Shown one piece after another: positions 52,745 through 61,242 of a stretch of DNA of 64,000 bases. The stretch spans positions 62,001 to 126,000 of the forward strand of contig NZ_NOYI01000008.1 of the NCBI RefSeq assembly GCF_002258785.1. The letters run 5' to 3'. This DNA comes from Rhodococcus sp. 06-235-1A. Its GTDB lineage: Bacteria; Actinomycetota; Actinomycetes; Mycobacteriales; Mycobacteriaceae. Made by a program: the position numbers and the translations under genes. The stretch's first letter is position 1. Each line of letters begins with the position of its first letter. Under the pieces are notes generated by a model. That model was given only the letters and a program-made list of their open reading frames with translations. It did no database searches and had not been told where the DNA came from.

Positions 52745-52888
52745 TCAGGCCCGGTGGTGTCGCGCTGGGGCGTGCGAAGAGACCTCGACGGGCACCGATG
52801 CGCGGACCGGTTCGACTTTCCGATCACCACCGCGCGTGCTCATCTTCATGAAATTCTGCAGTTCGTCGTGGATAGGTGTGTCGGTCAT
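52745..52888 (-). CDS. Very small basic protein, unknown
   Basis: A 47-codon gene product starting MTDTPIHDELQNFMKMS and ending in a His/Arg-rich tail. A purine-rich GAAGG lies upstream but is distant. Support comes from its coupling to the following small gene and from a plausible protein-like N-terminus. It could be spurious. Confidence 0.4.
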   Translation of the reverse strand: MTDTPIHDELQNFMKMSTRGGDRKVEPVRASVPVEVSSHAPARHHRA

Positions 52889-53012
52889 GAGACTCGACCT
52901 TCTCGACCTTCGATGATGCAGGTCGGTTCGGTTGTGCTGAACCATCGTGTGCGCTGAACGAGCGGCGTGACACCGACCCTACGGCCAATCGTCCACGAGG
53001 GTCGAATCAACG
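52889..53012. other. Divergent intergenic region between small genes
   Basis: 124 bases between the reverse and forward small genes. It must hold any promoters for them; I see no clear -35/-10 pair or palindrome. Confidence 0.3.
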
Positions 53013-53207
53013 ATGCTCGAGTGTGCCCTCCACGGATGTTCACGACATCTGCTATCGACGAGCGGGGGGCTCGGAGTCTACTGTCGGTCACACGTCGACA
53101 GGGGCGATCGCGAAGAAGCGGCAGTCGACGGCCGGCCCGCTGTCCATACCGTGGGTGAGGTGACTCGAACCTCGGCAGACCTTCCTGCCGAGGACACATG
53201 CTGTTGA
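53013..53207 (+). CDS. Small Cys/His protein, probable zinc-binding
   Basis: A 64-residue protein. Its N-terminal half, ECALHGCSRHLLS and VYCRSHVDRGDR, has the C-x4-C-x13-C-x2-H spacing seen in small actinobacterial proteins of the pattern C..GC...GLC..H..R. That suggests a single zinc knuckle that could bind nucleic acid or a protein. The last part is polar and ends Cys-Cys. It is followed 48 nt later by another Cys-rich small gene. Confidence 0.5.
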   Translation: MLECALHGCSRHLLSTSGGLGVYCRSHVDRGDREEAAVDGRPAVHTVGEVTRTSADLPAEDTCC

Positions 53208-53255
53208 ACCGGAGCACACGCGGCAGCGGCATTCGACGTACAGGATCGAGTACCA

Positions 53256-53414
53256 GTGCTCACCTACAGCTTCAACCTCGAATACCGGGGCGTGTGTCCA
53301 CTCTGCGAACGAATCACGTTGGGCGAGAACGTCGTGTCCTCCCCGCCCCTCGGACCGATCACCAGCCGCATCTATGCCTCCTGTGAAGCGTGCGGATGGG
53401 AAGGACCTGGCTGA
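53256..53414 (+). CDS. 52-residue zinc-ribbon-like protein
   Basis: A short frame from GTG 53256 encodes MLTYSFNLEYRGVCPLCERI at the start and ends YASCEACGWEGPG. The two CxxC pairs (CPLC and CEAC), 28 residues apart, form a rubredoxin-like or zinc-ribbon knuckle. AGGA lies 10 nt upstream. The frame is open from 53208. Its stop is 4 nt from the convergent acyltransferase gene end. Function unknown. Confidence 0.6.
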   Translation: MLTYSFNLEYRGVCPLCERITLGENVVSSPPLGPITSRIYASCEACGWEGPG

Positions 53415-53418
53415 CAGC

Positions 53419-54180
53419 TCAGCCGATCACCGGCTTGCGGTCCTTGGTCAATTCGTCGAGCTCTGCTTGCATCGCCGAGTGAACTCTGTGCGCGAAGTCC
53501 TCTGCGGTCTCCTCGGGTTCGGGACGCATGGGCGCGAGGACCGACGTCTGAAGCTTCGTCGGTAGCGGTAGATACGGAAGCAACCCGACCACTCCCACAT
53601 TCACGCCCCAGGGAATGGATATCGACAACGGCAACGTTTTGACCCGAAATGCCGTTTTGTGCAATCGGAGCGCCTTGGCGATGCGCTTTCCACTGCTGAG
53701 GACGAGGAGTGATTCACCCGCGCCCGCGGTCACCACCGGAACGATCGACACCCCGGCCTCCATCGCCAGACGGGCGTAGCCGCTGCGCCCGGCGAAGACG
53801 ATCTCGTTGCGATGTCGCCACGACTTGAGGGCATCGAGGTCGCCACCGGGGAAGACCAGGACGTTGTGGCCCTCCTCGAATGCGTCGAGAGCGTTCTGTC
53901 GAGCGGCCGGCCGTGCACCGAACGGCTCGACCAACTTTCCTGCACGCAGTGTCCACGCGATCTGGTGCGTCAACGCGATCACTTCCCTGGACAGCTTCAG
54001 ATCGTCGTACGCCGCAGCGAACGCGAACACGTTCAGATCGATTACTCCGCCGAACCCGTGATTGCAGACGAACAACACGGGCTCGTCGGGAACCGGTTGC
54101 GCTACCGATACTTCGAGGCGGTTGTACAGACGGACCGCGTTGATTCCCATGGCCCGAATCGCCCGAGGTACTTTGTGCAT
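53419..54180 (-). CDS. PlsC/DGAT-like lysophospholipid acyltransferase
   Basis: A 253-residue acyltransferase. The catalytic region is VLFVCNHGFGGVIDLN near 35 (the classical NHxxxxD has two extra residues here), and the substrate block FPGGDLDALKSWRHRN near 110 matches the FPGG motif of this subgroup. It probably moves a fatty acyl group from CoA to a glycerolipid or similar acceptor. ATG at 54180. It lies 9 nt after the monooxygenase gene on the same strand, so it may be the last gene of that operon. Confidence 0.82.
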   Translation of the reverse strand: MHKVPRAIRAMGINAVRLYNRLEVSVAQPVPDEPVLFVCNHGFGGVIDLNVFAFAAAYDDLKLSREVIALTHQIAWTLRAGKLVEPFGARPAARQNALDAFEEGHNVLVFPGGDLDALKSWRHRNEIVFAGRSGYARLAMEAGVSIVPVVTAGAGESLLVLSSGKRIAKALRLHKTAFRVKTLPLSISIPWGVNVGVVGLLPYLPLPTKLQTSVLAPMRPEPEETAEDFAHRVHSAMQAELDELTKDRKPVIG

Positions 54181-54189
54181 GGGCGCACT

Positions 54190-56025
54190 CTAGCCGGGCG
54201 CACTCGCATCCATGTCGGGTTCGACCCGGCCGTGTTCGGTTGAGGTGTCGGCAGCGAAGTAGCGCCCCCACTGCAAGCTCAGGAAGCCGGCGAGCGACGC
54301 ACCGGCATCGGACGCAGAGGCAGTCGTTCGCCACGCCACATGGCCGTCGGGTCGCACGAGCACCGCTCCGATGTCACCGACCTCATACAGGCGAATCAGC
54401 TCGTCCCGATCGGCACCTGCCGGTACGTCAGCAGAGATCAGGGTGACGCCGGGCCCGGTGTTTTCCACTTCCGACACCACGCCGGCCCAACTGCCGCCCG
54501 CAAAGGTGAACAGCGACAACTTGTTCGGGTCGAGTGTCTCGTGCACCGGCACCTGCGCACCGCCTACCGAGACCACCGCGTGCGGCAGCCGGGCCCCCGG
54601 ATAGGTGGTGGGGACGTAGTCGACGACGTCCTCGGCCGGCTTGCTCGACGACTCCCGTGCGATCAACGGACCCGCGTAGAGGTAGCCGAACTGCAAGCCG
54701 ATCGACACGAAATGCTCCACCTGGAGTGGGATCGCGTCGGCGATCTCGCGACGAAGCTGGGCGGAGCCGGGTGCGTCGGGATCGACTTTCTGCGAGCGTG
54801 CCATCTGCCGCCGTGTCGCGGCGGCAGCCAGTGGCGCGATCAACTTCCCCGGGACCTTGTTCAGCGGCGACCGACCCATCACCTGAGTCGCCTTCGCCAA
54901 CATCGTGTTGGTGATGCCCACTCTCTTCCCGACGTCGTCCATCCGAAAGTGGTTCGCCACACTCTGTTTCGCGAACTTCTCCACCACCGGACGGCGTTCC
55001 GTCTCGTAGGTGTCCAACAAGGACGGCGACGCCGTGCCCGATAGAACGGCGTCGAGCTTCCATGCCAGATTGTGGGCATCCTGAACACCCGAGTTCAGCC
55101 CGAATCCACCGGTGTGCGGAAACCGGTGCGCCGCATCGCCGAGCAGGAGCAGACGATCTCGACGGAACGCATCGGCGGTCTGTGAGGTCATCACCCATGT
55201 CCCGGTCGACTCCAGGTCGAACTCGTGGTTTCCCAACACCTTCGGCAGCGTGCGTGACCAGTACGCTCGACTGTCCTCGGCGATCTCCTGCGCTGGGTGA
55301 AGGTAGGCGGTCATCAGAATGTATCGATGGTCTGCATGGGCGATCATCACACCGCACAGCTCCGGCGTGTAGATCCAACTGAGCAGCGGCCGAGCGTCAT
55401 CGGGAAAGAGCGTCCTCGAGGTGAAGAACGCGCTACCCATGTTCGCCAGGACCGGTCCGGTCAGCCCGACCCCGGTGCCGTCCCGTGTTGCACTGTTCGC
55501 ACCGTCGCACGCCAGCACGTACTCGGCCTCGATATCGGTCACTCCGTTCGCACAACGTCCATGCACACGCGCACCGGACGAGTCGGTGTCCACGGACTCG
55601 ACAGAGCATCCGCGTCGAAACTCGATCAGCGGTTCGGCGTCGAGCGCATCCCACAGTGCCGGCATCAACAGATGTTGCCCGATGTGCGAGACCAGGAACG
55701 GACTCTGACTCTCGACGATTGCCTTGCGCTCCGGGTCCGAGAGCAGGTCGATCGAACCGATGGCCTCGTCCGCGAGATTCCCGTACCAGCTGATGAGGTT
55801 GACGGTCTCGTGCGGCGGCGACATCGCGGCGATCGAGCGCGCCAGCTCGGGGCTGTATTCGTTCCAGATCTCGAGGGTGCGGGCGTTGATCACGTGCGCG
55901 GCGGGATGAAAGAGCGGCGCGTCTCGTCGTTCGAGAACCACACTGCGAATCCCTCTGCGCGCCAACAGCAACGCGGCAGTGCAGCCGGCCGGTCCGGCTC
56001 CGACCACGACGATCGGCACGGTCAT
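54190..56025 (-). CDS. Class A FAD monooxygenase (phenol/3HPP hydroxylase type)
   Basis: A 611-residue flavoprotein hydroxylase. FAD site VVVGAGPAGCTAALLLARRG at the N-terminus; the second site LLGDAAHRFPHTGGFGLN near 285, followed by SGVQDAHNLAWKLDAVL. The C-terminal third has the thioredoxin-like domain of PheA/MhpA/TfdB enzymes. ATG 56025 overlaps the preceding stop by 4 nt. It would hydroxylate an aromatic ring using NAD(P)H and oxygen. Neighbouring VOC and FAH-family genes fit a ring-opening pathway; the substrate is unknown. Confidence 0.92.
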   Translation of the reverse strand: MTVPIVVVGAGPAGCTAALLLARRGIRSVVLERRDAPLFHPAAHVINARTLEIWNEYSPELARSIAAMSPPHETVNLISWYGNLADEAIGSIDLLSDPERKAIVESQSPFLVSHIGQHLLMPALWDALDAEPLIEFRRGCSVESVDTDSSGARVHGRCANGVTDIEAEYVLACDGANSATRDGTGVGLTGPVLANMGSAFFTSRTLFPDDARPLLSWIYTPELCGVMIAHADHRYILMTAYLHPAQEIAEDSRAYWSRTLPKVLGNHEFDLESTGTWVMTSQTADAFRRDRLLLLGDAAHRFPHTGGFGLNSGVQDAHNLAWKLDAVLSGTASPSLLDTYETERRPVVEKFAKQSVANHFRMDDVGKRVGITNTMLAKATQVMGRSPLNKVPGKLIAPLAAAATRRQMARSQKVDPDAPGSAQLRREIADAIPLQVEHFVSIGLQFGYLYAGPLIARESSSKPAEDVVDYVPTTYPGARLPHAVVSVGGAQVPVHETLDPNKLSLFTFAGGSWAGVVSEVENTGPGVTLISADVPAGADRDELIRLYEVGDIGAVLVRPDGHVAWRTTASASDAGASLAGFLSLQWGRYFAADTSTEHGRVEPDMDASAPG

Positions 56026-56948
56026 CGGACCACCGTCTCTTGCATCCCCAGGTCGATGGCACCGTCTGCGGTCCGGATGCCGGCGGTGATCACATCGTCG
56101 ACCGAGAGGTACTTCGGATTCTTCGCCTGCCGGGCGAAGAAGAACTTCCACTTCAGCGCCGGCGGAATCAGCTCACCGATCTTCTGCACGACCTTGGGCG
56201 GCGCGGAAATGGCAGTGCCGATCGGTGTTCCGGTGAGCAGTACGTCACCGGCGGTCATGTTCTGGAAGCGAGCCAACCTGGTGAGCGCCTCGGCCGGTGG
56301 CGTGATCAGATCGTTGCCGATCGTCTGGTCCTGACGCGTCTCACCGTTGACGGCCAGCGTCATGTTCAGCTCGGGGATACGACGAAGCTCGTCGTTGTCC
56401 AACAACACCAGCCGAGGACCCAACGGAGTGAAGGTGGGATACGACTTGCTTTCGTACACCTGAACTTTCGTCAACTGGATCTCACGCGCGGACACGTCGT
56501 TCGCCACGATCACCCCGGCCACGAAGTCCGAGAGGTTCTCGTCGGTGACCGTCGTGCCGATGGGAATCTCGGCATCGATGACGATCCCCAGTTCGATCTC
56601 GTAGTCCAGCAGAGCGACCTCGGGTGGCTGACGAATCGGATCGTAGGGTCCACTGATCGAAGCCGAGGACTTGCGGAAGAACGTCGGCTGCAGAGTCTTC
56701 GGGTCCGAGCCGGCGTCGATGGCATGCGAACGATAGTTGAGTAGCTGCGCCACCACCCGGCACGGTGCGGTGACCGGAGAGACGAGCTCGAGCTCGTCGA
56801 CACTCGTGCTGGGGCCCGACGCGCTGGTGATGGCGTCGCGATCGGCCAGAAGTTCGCGGGTGGTCTCTGCCGTCGTCTCGATACGGAATGCACGGTCGCC
56901 TTCGAGACGCCACCAGGCGTCGGTAGTGCGAATTACGTTGACAGGCAT
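56022..56948 (-). CDS. Fumarylacetoacetate hydrolase family protein
   Basis: A 308-residue FAH-superfamily enzyme. Metal-binding Glu residues occur in LDYEIELGIVIDAEIP near 135 and Asp in VANDVSAREIQLTK near 165; TAGDVLLTGTPIGTAI near 250 is the C-terminal family signature. Relatives hydrolyse C-C bonds of acyl-pyruvates or decarboxylate hydroxymuconates, late steps in meta-cleavage. It lies between the VOC gene (14-nt gap) and the monooxygenase (4-nt overlap). ATG 56948 has AAGGGGA upstream. Confidence 0.9.
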   Translation of the reverse strand: MPVNVIRTTDAWWRLEGDRAFRIETTAETTRELLADRDAITSASGPSTSVDELELVSPVTAPCRVVAQLLNYRSHAIDAGSDPKTLQPTFFRKSSASISGPYDPIRQPPEVALLDYEIELGIVIDAEIPIGTTVTDENLSDFVAGVIVANDVSAREIQLTKVQVYESKSYPTFTPLGPRLVLLDNDELRRIPELNMTLAVNGETRQDQTIGNDLITPPAEALTRLARFQNMTAGDVLLTGTPIGTAISAPPKVVQKIGELIPPALKWKFFFARQAKNPKYLSVDDVITAGIRTADGAIDLGMQETVVR

Positions 56949-56962
56949 AGTTTGCGGTCCCC

Positions 56963-57598
56963 TTACAGAGTTCTCGGCGTGATGGTCTTCTTGTTCGCGA
57001 CGACCGGACGCCCGGGCCGAGTTCCGGCCTCGCGTCGGCGAAGTTCCTCGTGCGGCACGCCGTTGCGCAGCTGGCTGAGCAGGTAACCGGGGTCGATGTT
57101 GACGCCGATCGGGTTCTGGGCGAACTCCTCGGTGAAGAAGAACGCCGCAGTGTTCTCCGCATCGAAGTTCTCGACCTGGAATTCGAGTCGAATCCCATCG
57201 GGATCCTCGTAGTAGAGCGAGATCGTCGGTCCGTGATTGATCGACCAGACGGGGAGGATGCCCAACCGCTCGAGCCGCACATAGTTCTCCAGCAATCGCT
57301 CGAGCGAATTGAACGTCAACGCGATGTGGTCGATTCCGTATGCCTTGCGTTTGAACTTGGCGAACGGGAAAAGGAACCGGACGGGCTTCGGAACGGCAAT
57401 GATCGCCAATCGATGCGACTCGTCGTCCCAGGTCAGAAACGTGATTCCCTCGTCCTGATAGACGATCTCGGCACCGAACACCGCTCCGTACCACCGCACC
57501 ATCTCCTCGGTGCGGGCCGACTTGACCACCCAGTGGGCGATGAGATCCGGCGCAACCCTCGGCGCTTTCGGACTCCCTGCATCCTGCGTTGTACGCAT
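56963..57598 (-). CDS. VOC protein, extradiol-dioxygenase-like
   Basis: A 211-residue VOC protein. Potential metal ligands are His in LIAHWVVKSART, His in YGIDHIALTFNS and Glu in IRLEFQVENFD, the His-His-Glu order of type I extradiol dioxygenases. It is shorter than two-module ring-cleavage enzymes (about 290), so it may be a one-pair enzyme or a relative with another function. ATG 57598 has GAGAGG 8 nt upstream. It is the first gene of the reverse operon, facing a TetR gene across two operators. Confidence 0.8.
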   Translation of the reverse strand: MRTTQDAGSPKAPRVAPDLIAHWVVKSARTEEMVRWYGAVFGAEIVYQDEGITFLTWDDESHRLAIIAVPKPVRFLFPFAKFKRKAYGIDHIALTFNSLERLLENYVRLERLGILPVWSINHGPTISLYYEDPDGIRLEFQVENFDAENTAAFFFTEEFAQNPIGVNIDPGYLLSQLRNGVPHEELRRREAGTRPGRPVVANKKTITPRTL

Positions 57599-57648
57599 CG
57601 AACGACCTCTCCTCGGCAACGCTGATGTCGAACGACGCTACGACGTGT

Positions 57649-57682
57649 TTGACTATCAGTCAATATCTTGATCGATGGTCAA
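57649..57682. promoter_or_regulatory. Two TetR operators between VOC and TetR genes
   Basis: TTGACTATCAGTCAA (57649-57663) has perfect 6-bp arms; TTGATCGATGGTCAA (57668-57682) is a second copy with one mismatch. Centres are 19 bp apart. The second covers an in-frame ATG at 57675, which supports a later start for the TetR gene. Confidence 0.8.
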
Positions 57683-57704
57683 ACTGTTGCCGCGACGGAG
57701 CACT

Positions 57705-58325
57705 ATGCTCGGATCGGTGTCGACCAACCCGTCCCCCGGTGCCGAGCGGTCTCGACGCGCCCGCCCCCGACTGGACCGTCGACAGGCCCTGATCGACGCG
57801 GCCATCGAGCTACTGGCCGAGGGCAACAGCGCCGACATCAGCGCAGCCGCGATATCGCGTCGAGCCGGCGTGGCACACGGACTGCTGTTCTACTACTTCA
57901 CCGACAAACAAGGCCTGGTGGCGGCCGCACTGGCCGACGTCCTGTCGAAGTTGTCCGAGTTCCAGGAGCCCGCCGCCGACGAAAAGTCCGTGCGGGCGCG
58001 CATGGAAGGTTTCGTCCGACGCCACATCGAGTTCCTCGAGCGCCATCGCGCGCTCTACGTCCGCGTGGTTCGAGAGGGAGAGTTGGGCGATTCCGTCGTC
58101 GAACACGCGGTTCGGGAAGCACGGGCCGAAGGTGCGCGACAGGTAGCAGCCCTGGCCGAGCTGCCCGATCCACTGCCCCCGCTGCAAGCGGCCGCGATTT
58201 CGGGATGGACAGGCTTTCTCGACCGCACAGCAGATGCATACTTCGACACTCCCGGGCTCGAACTCGATGCGATCGTGGCTCTGGTGGTCGACGCCTTCGA
58301 AGCGGTCGTCGACGCATCGAAGTAG
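57705..58325 (+). CDS. TetR-family repressor of the monooxygenase operon
   Basis: A 206-residue TetR protein. The HTH is RRQALIDAAIELLAEGNSAD, then AISRRAGVAHGLLFYYFTDK and QGLVAAAL. ATG 57705 is preferred to 57675 because CGGAG precedes it by 4 nt and the earlier ATG lies inside an operator. Position and paired palindromes imply control of the VOC-FAH-monooxygenase operon and of itself. Confidence 0.88.
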   Translation: MLGSVSTNPSPGAERSRRARPRLDRRQALIDAAIELLAEGNSADISAAAISRRAGVAHGLLFYYFTDKQGLVAAALADVLSKLSEFQEPAADEKSVRARMEGFVRRHIEFLERHRALYVRVVREGELGDSVVEHAVREARAEGARQVAALAELPDPLPPLQAAAISGWTGFLDRTADAYFDTPGLELDAIVALVVDAFEAVVDASK

Positions 58326-58598
58326 ATCTACCGCCCCCTCCCGGGAGAGGTCAGAACGACCAGAGTTGCCCACACCTCAGCAGGGCAAGTTGATCAATAT
58401 GCACCATCGGCAACTCATCACTTGCGCACAAAGGGAAGCAGCTGGTGCACTGTCCTCCATCGCAGCACAGTTGCATCCTCTCGGCGATTCGAAACCCGAA
58501 CGCCCGCCCGGACCACAGGACCGCACTCGGTTCGCCTTCGTCCGCTCCATATTTTTCGCGCCTCCGGAACATTCGACGTCGATTCAGGAGCACCTGCA
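58326..58598. other. 273-base spacer before the AceE-like gene
   Basis: No gene is supported. The reading frame of the AceE-like gene is open through 58422, but this part is not family sequence. Promoter elements and any leader structure could not be identified with confidence. Confidence 0.4.
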
Positions 58599-60953
58599 AT
58601 GACCAGCATCAGTCCCGCCGACCGCCGCTCGCCCACCGGTGCCCAACACGAATTGCACGAGCTCGCCCAGCGAGTGCTGTGGTTGTCGACGTCGATGATT
58701 CACCATGCCAACCGAATTCGGCCCAACCCGACCGGGCTCAAGGTCGGCGGCCACCAAGCCTCCTGCGCCTCGCTGGTATCGATCATGACCTCGCTGTGGT
58801 TCGAGCAGCTGCAGCCCGGCGACCGCGTGTCGGTCAAGCCGCACGCCTCGCCGGTGCTGCACGCGATCAACTATCTGCTTGGCGAGTTGGACCAGGAGTA
58901 CCTGACGACACTCCGCGCATACGGCGGTCTGCAGTCCTACCCGTCGCGCTCCAAAGACCCCGACACCGTCGACTACTCCACCGGATCGGTGGGCATCGGT
59001 GCCACCGCCCCGATCTGGGGCGCGATGTCCCGACGCTTCGTCGAGGACCGGTTCGGCCCGGAGAAATCCACACCGAAGACGCCCGGTTTCAGCGGACGAC
59101 AGTACTCACTGGTCGGTGACGCCGAACTCGACGAAGGCGCGGTCTGGGAGGCGATCATCGACCCGGGCATCGCCGAGCTCGGCGAGATCGTCTGGATCGT
59201 CGACCTCAATCGGCAGTCGCTCGACCGCGTGGTCCCCAACATCGCGGCGCGTCGCCTCGAGAAGATGTTCGACGCCGCCGGCTGGCAGGTCATCACCGTC
59301 AAGTTCGGCCGGCTGCTCGAAGACCTGTTCGCCAAGCCGGGCGGCGACGCATTGCGCACGCGCATCCTGGATATGCCGAACCCGGAATACCAACGCCTGC
59401 TGCGCTGCACCGCCGACGAGGTGCGCACCAGACTTCCGGGATCAGGTCCCGACGCCACCGCCATTGCCGACCTGATCGCCGACCTCGACGACACCCTGCT
59501 CACCGAGTCGATTCGCAACCTGGGCGGACACGATCTGGATGCATTGCGCGAGGCCTACTCTCGTATCGACGACAACCGCCCCACCGTGATCATCGCGTAC
59601 ACGGTCAAGGGATTCGGCCTGCCGACTCAGGGACATCCGCAGAACCACTCCTCGCTGTTGACCGTCGAGGAATACGCAGAACTCGCACGTACCCTCGGCA
59701 CCGATCCCGAGGAGCCATGGGGCCGCTTCGACACCGACAGCGGACCCGGACAGCTGTGCGCTGCCACCGCGGAACGGCTACGCCGCGAACCGATTCCGGC
59801 GTCGACGCCACCTGCCGTCCCCAACGACATCGGACGCACCCCCAAGGGCACCGCTACCACGCAGGCTGCACTGGGCCGCACGCTGATCGACCTGACTCGT
59901 GAGGCACCCGACGCGGCACGTCGTATCGTCACCGTCAGCCCCGACGTCAGTTCGACCACCAACCTCGGTGGGTGGGTCAACAAGGTCGGCGTCTGGTCGT
60001 CGTCGGATCGACACGACTGGTTCGGCGACGACGCCGAGACGATCATGCACTGGCGCGAAGGACCGTCGGGGCAGCACATGGAACTCGGTATCGCAGAGAC
60101 CAACCTGGTCGGCCTGATGGGCGAGCTCGGTGCCACGTGGAGCCGTTGGGGGGAGCCACTGTTCCCGATCGGTGTCATGTACGACCCGTTCGTCGAGCGC
60201 GCACTGGAGCCGTGGTCGTACGGCATCTACGCCGGCGGCCAATCGATCCTCGTGGGAACGCCGTCAGGAGTGACGTTGGCCGCGGAAGGCGGTGCGCACC
60301 AGTCGATCAAGACGCCCTCCATCGGACTGGAGCAGCCCGGCTGCATCACCTACGAGCCCGCATTCGCCATCGACGTCGAGTGGACGCTGCTCGCCAGTAT
60401 CGGCCGACTCGGGCGGCCCGACGGCACGTCGGCATACCTGCGCCTGTCGACGCGTCCCGTCGACCAGTCGAAGGCGGACGTTCCCAACGACCCGGCTGCC
60501 CGCGAACGCAGGCGCCGTCAGGTCGTTGCAGGCGGTTACCCGTTGGTGCGCCGAGACGGAGCGACGGTGACGATCGCAGCCATGGGAGCGTTGATGACCG
60601 AAGCCCTGAACGCCGCCGAGCGGTTGGAGCAGATCGGCGTCATCGCGGACGTTCTGTGCATCACCAGTCCGGGCGAGCTCTACCGTGCACTGCAGGCCAG
60701 GCAAGGACACCACGTCGGCGCATCCTGGATTCTCGATCAGTTGCTGCCCGCCGAGCGAGCAACTCCGATGGTGACGGTGCTCGACGGGCATCCACACACC
60801 CTCGCTTTCCTCGCCACCGTCAACCGCGTTGCATCGACGTCGTTGGGCGTCAGCAACTTCGGACAGGTGGGATCGCTCGACGAGGTGTACAAGCACCACC
60901 GAATCGACACCGATTCGATCGTGAGTGCGGCACTCGACGTGACGGGCACCTAA
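58599..60953 (+). CDS. AceE-like thiamine-diphosphate E1 (transketolase superfamily)
   Basis: A 784-residue homodimeric-type E1. The cofactor-binding motif is SLVGDAELDEGAVWEA and IVWIVDLNRQSLDRV, a form of the GDG...N motif of AceE. A central GGAHQSIKTPSIGLEQPGC near 565 and a C-terminal transketolase domain follow. It is shorter than the housekeeping AceE (about 890-930) and stands without E2/E3 genes, so it may be a specialised 2-oxoacid dehydrogenase or decarboxylase. ATG 58599 has CAGGAG 8 nt upstream. It could process the 2-oxoacid from the adjacent catabolic operon. Confidence 0.85.
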   Translation: MTSISPADRRSPTGAQHELHELAQRVLWLSTSMIHHANRIRPNPTGLKVGGHQASCASLVSIMTSLWFEQLQPGDRVSVKPHASPVLHAINYLLGELDQEYLTTLRAYGGLQSYPSRSKDPDTVDYSTGSVGIGATAPIWGAMSRRFVEDRFGPEKSTPKTPGFSGRQYSLVGDAELDEGAVWEAIIDPGIAELGEIVWIVDLNRQSLDRVVPNIAARRLEKMFDAAGWQVITVKFGRLLEDLFAKPGGDALRTRILDMPNPEYQRLLRCTADEVRTRLPGSGPDATAIADLIADLDDTLLTESIRNLGGHDLDALREAYSRIDDNRPTVIIAYTVKGFGLPTQGHPQNHSSLLTVEEYAELARTLGTDPEEPWGRFDTDSGPGQLCAATAERLRREPIPASTPPAVPNDIGRTPKGTATTQAALGRTLIDLTREAPDAARRIVTVSPDVSSTTNLGGWVNKVGVWSSSDRHDWFGDDAETIMHWREGPSGQHMELGIAETNLVGLMGELGATWSRWGEPLFPIGVMYDPFVERALEPWSYGIYAGGQSILVGTPSGVTLAAEGGAHQSIKTPSIGLEQPGCITYEPAFAIDVEWTLLASIGRLGRPDGTSAYLRLSTRPVDQSKADVPNDPAARERRRRQVVAGGYPLVRRDGATVTIAAMGALMTEALNAAERLEQIGVIADVLCITSPGELYRALQARQGHHVGASWILDQLLPAERATPMVTVLDGHPHTLAFLATVNRVASTSLGVSNFGQVGSLDEVYKHHRIDTDSIVSAALDVTGT

Positions 60954-60996
60954 CTGGTCACTCGGCAGAGCTGTTGGGCCGCCGACCGTAGAGTTC

Positions 60997-61018
60997 GTCG
61001 GCTCACCCGACAGCCGAC
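60997..61018. terminator. Hairpin after the E1 gene
   Basis: GTCGGCT (60997-61003) and AGCCGAC (61012-61018) pair across an 8-base loop, 44 nt after the stop. No T-run. Confidence 0.45.
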
Positions 61019-61054
61019 CCTGCGCCGGCCATCGGTCTGTGTTGAGCAGATGAC

Positions 61055-61180
61055 ATGGCGACGGCCAGGCCGTCGGGACTGCGGACATTGACCGTCGAAC
61101 TCGACGGGTGTCGTCGCGTCATTCCCGACGGATACGCGCCGATGCAGGCCTGGGACGAGATTCTGTCCGAATTCCGGTAG
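61055..61180 (+). pseudogene. Fragment duplicating the C-terminus of the exported Cys-rich protein
   Basis: A 41-codon frame contains LTVELDGCRRVIPDGYAPMQ, nearly the same as LTIELDGCHRVIPDGYAPLQ at the end of the gene at 32869-33729, and it ends 11 residues later, again at the natural C-terminus. The rest of the protein is absent upstream. It is best read as a remnant of a second copy of that gene; expression as a tiny protein is unlikely. Confidence 0.75.
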
Positions 61181-61242
61181 GGACGGTGAGGCGCAATCCC
61201 AGGCGTCGACCGTTCTCGGCCCGGTTCTGGTAGACACGCGGT

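Noticed and set aside
53198..53386. 62-residue frame near the zinc-ribbon gene
   Set aside because: It is the wrong frame of the 52-residue CxxC protein and is not protein-like.
58326..58598. Riboswitch before the AceE-like gene
   Set aside because: The spacer is long enough, but I could not match a conserved aptamer core or stable terminator.
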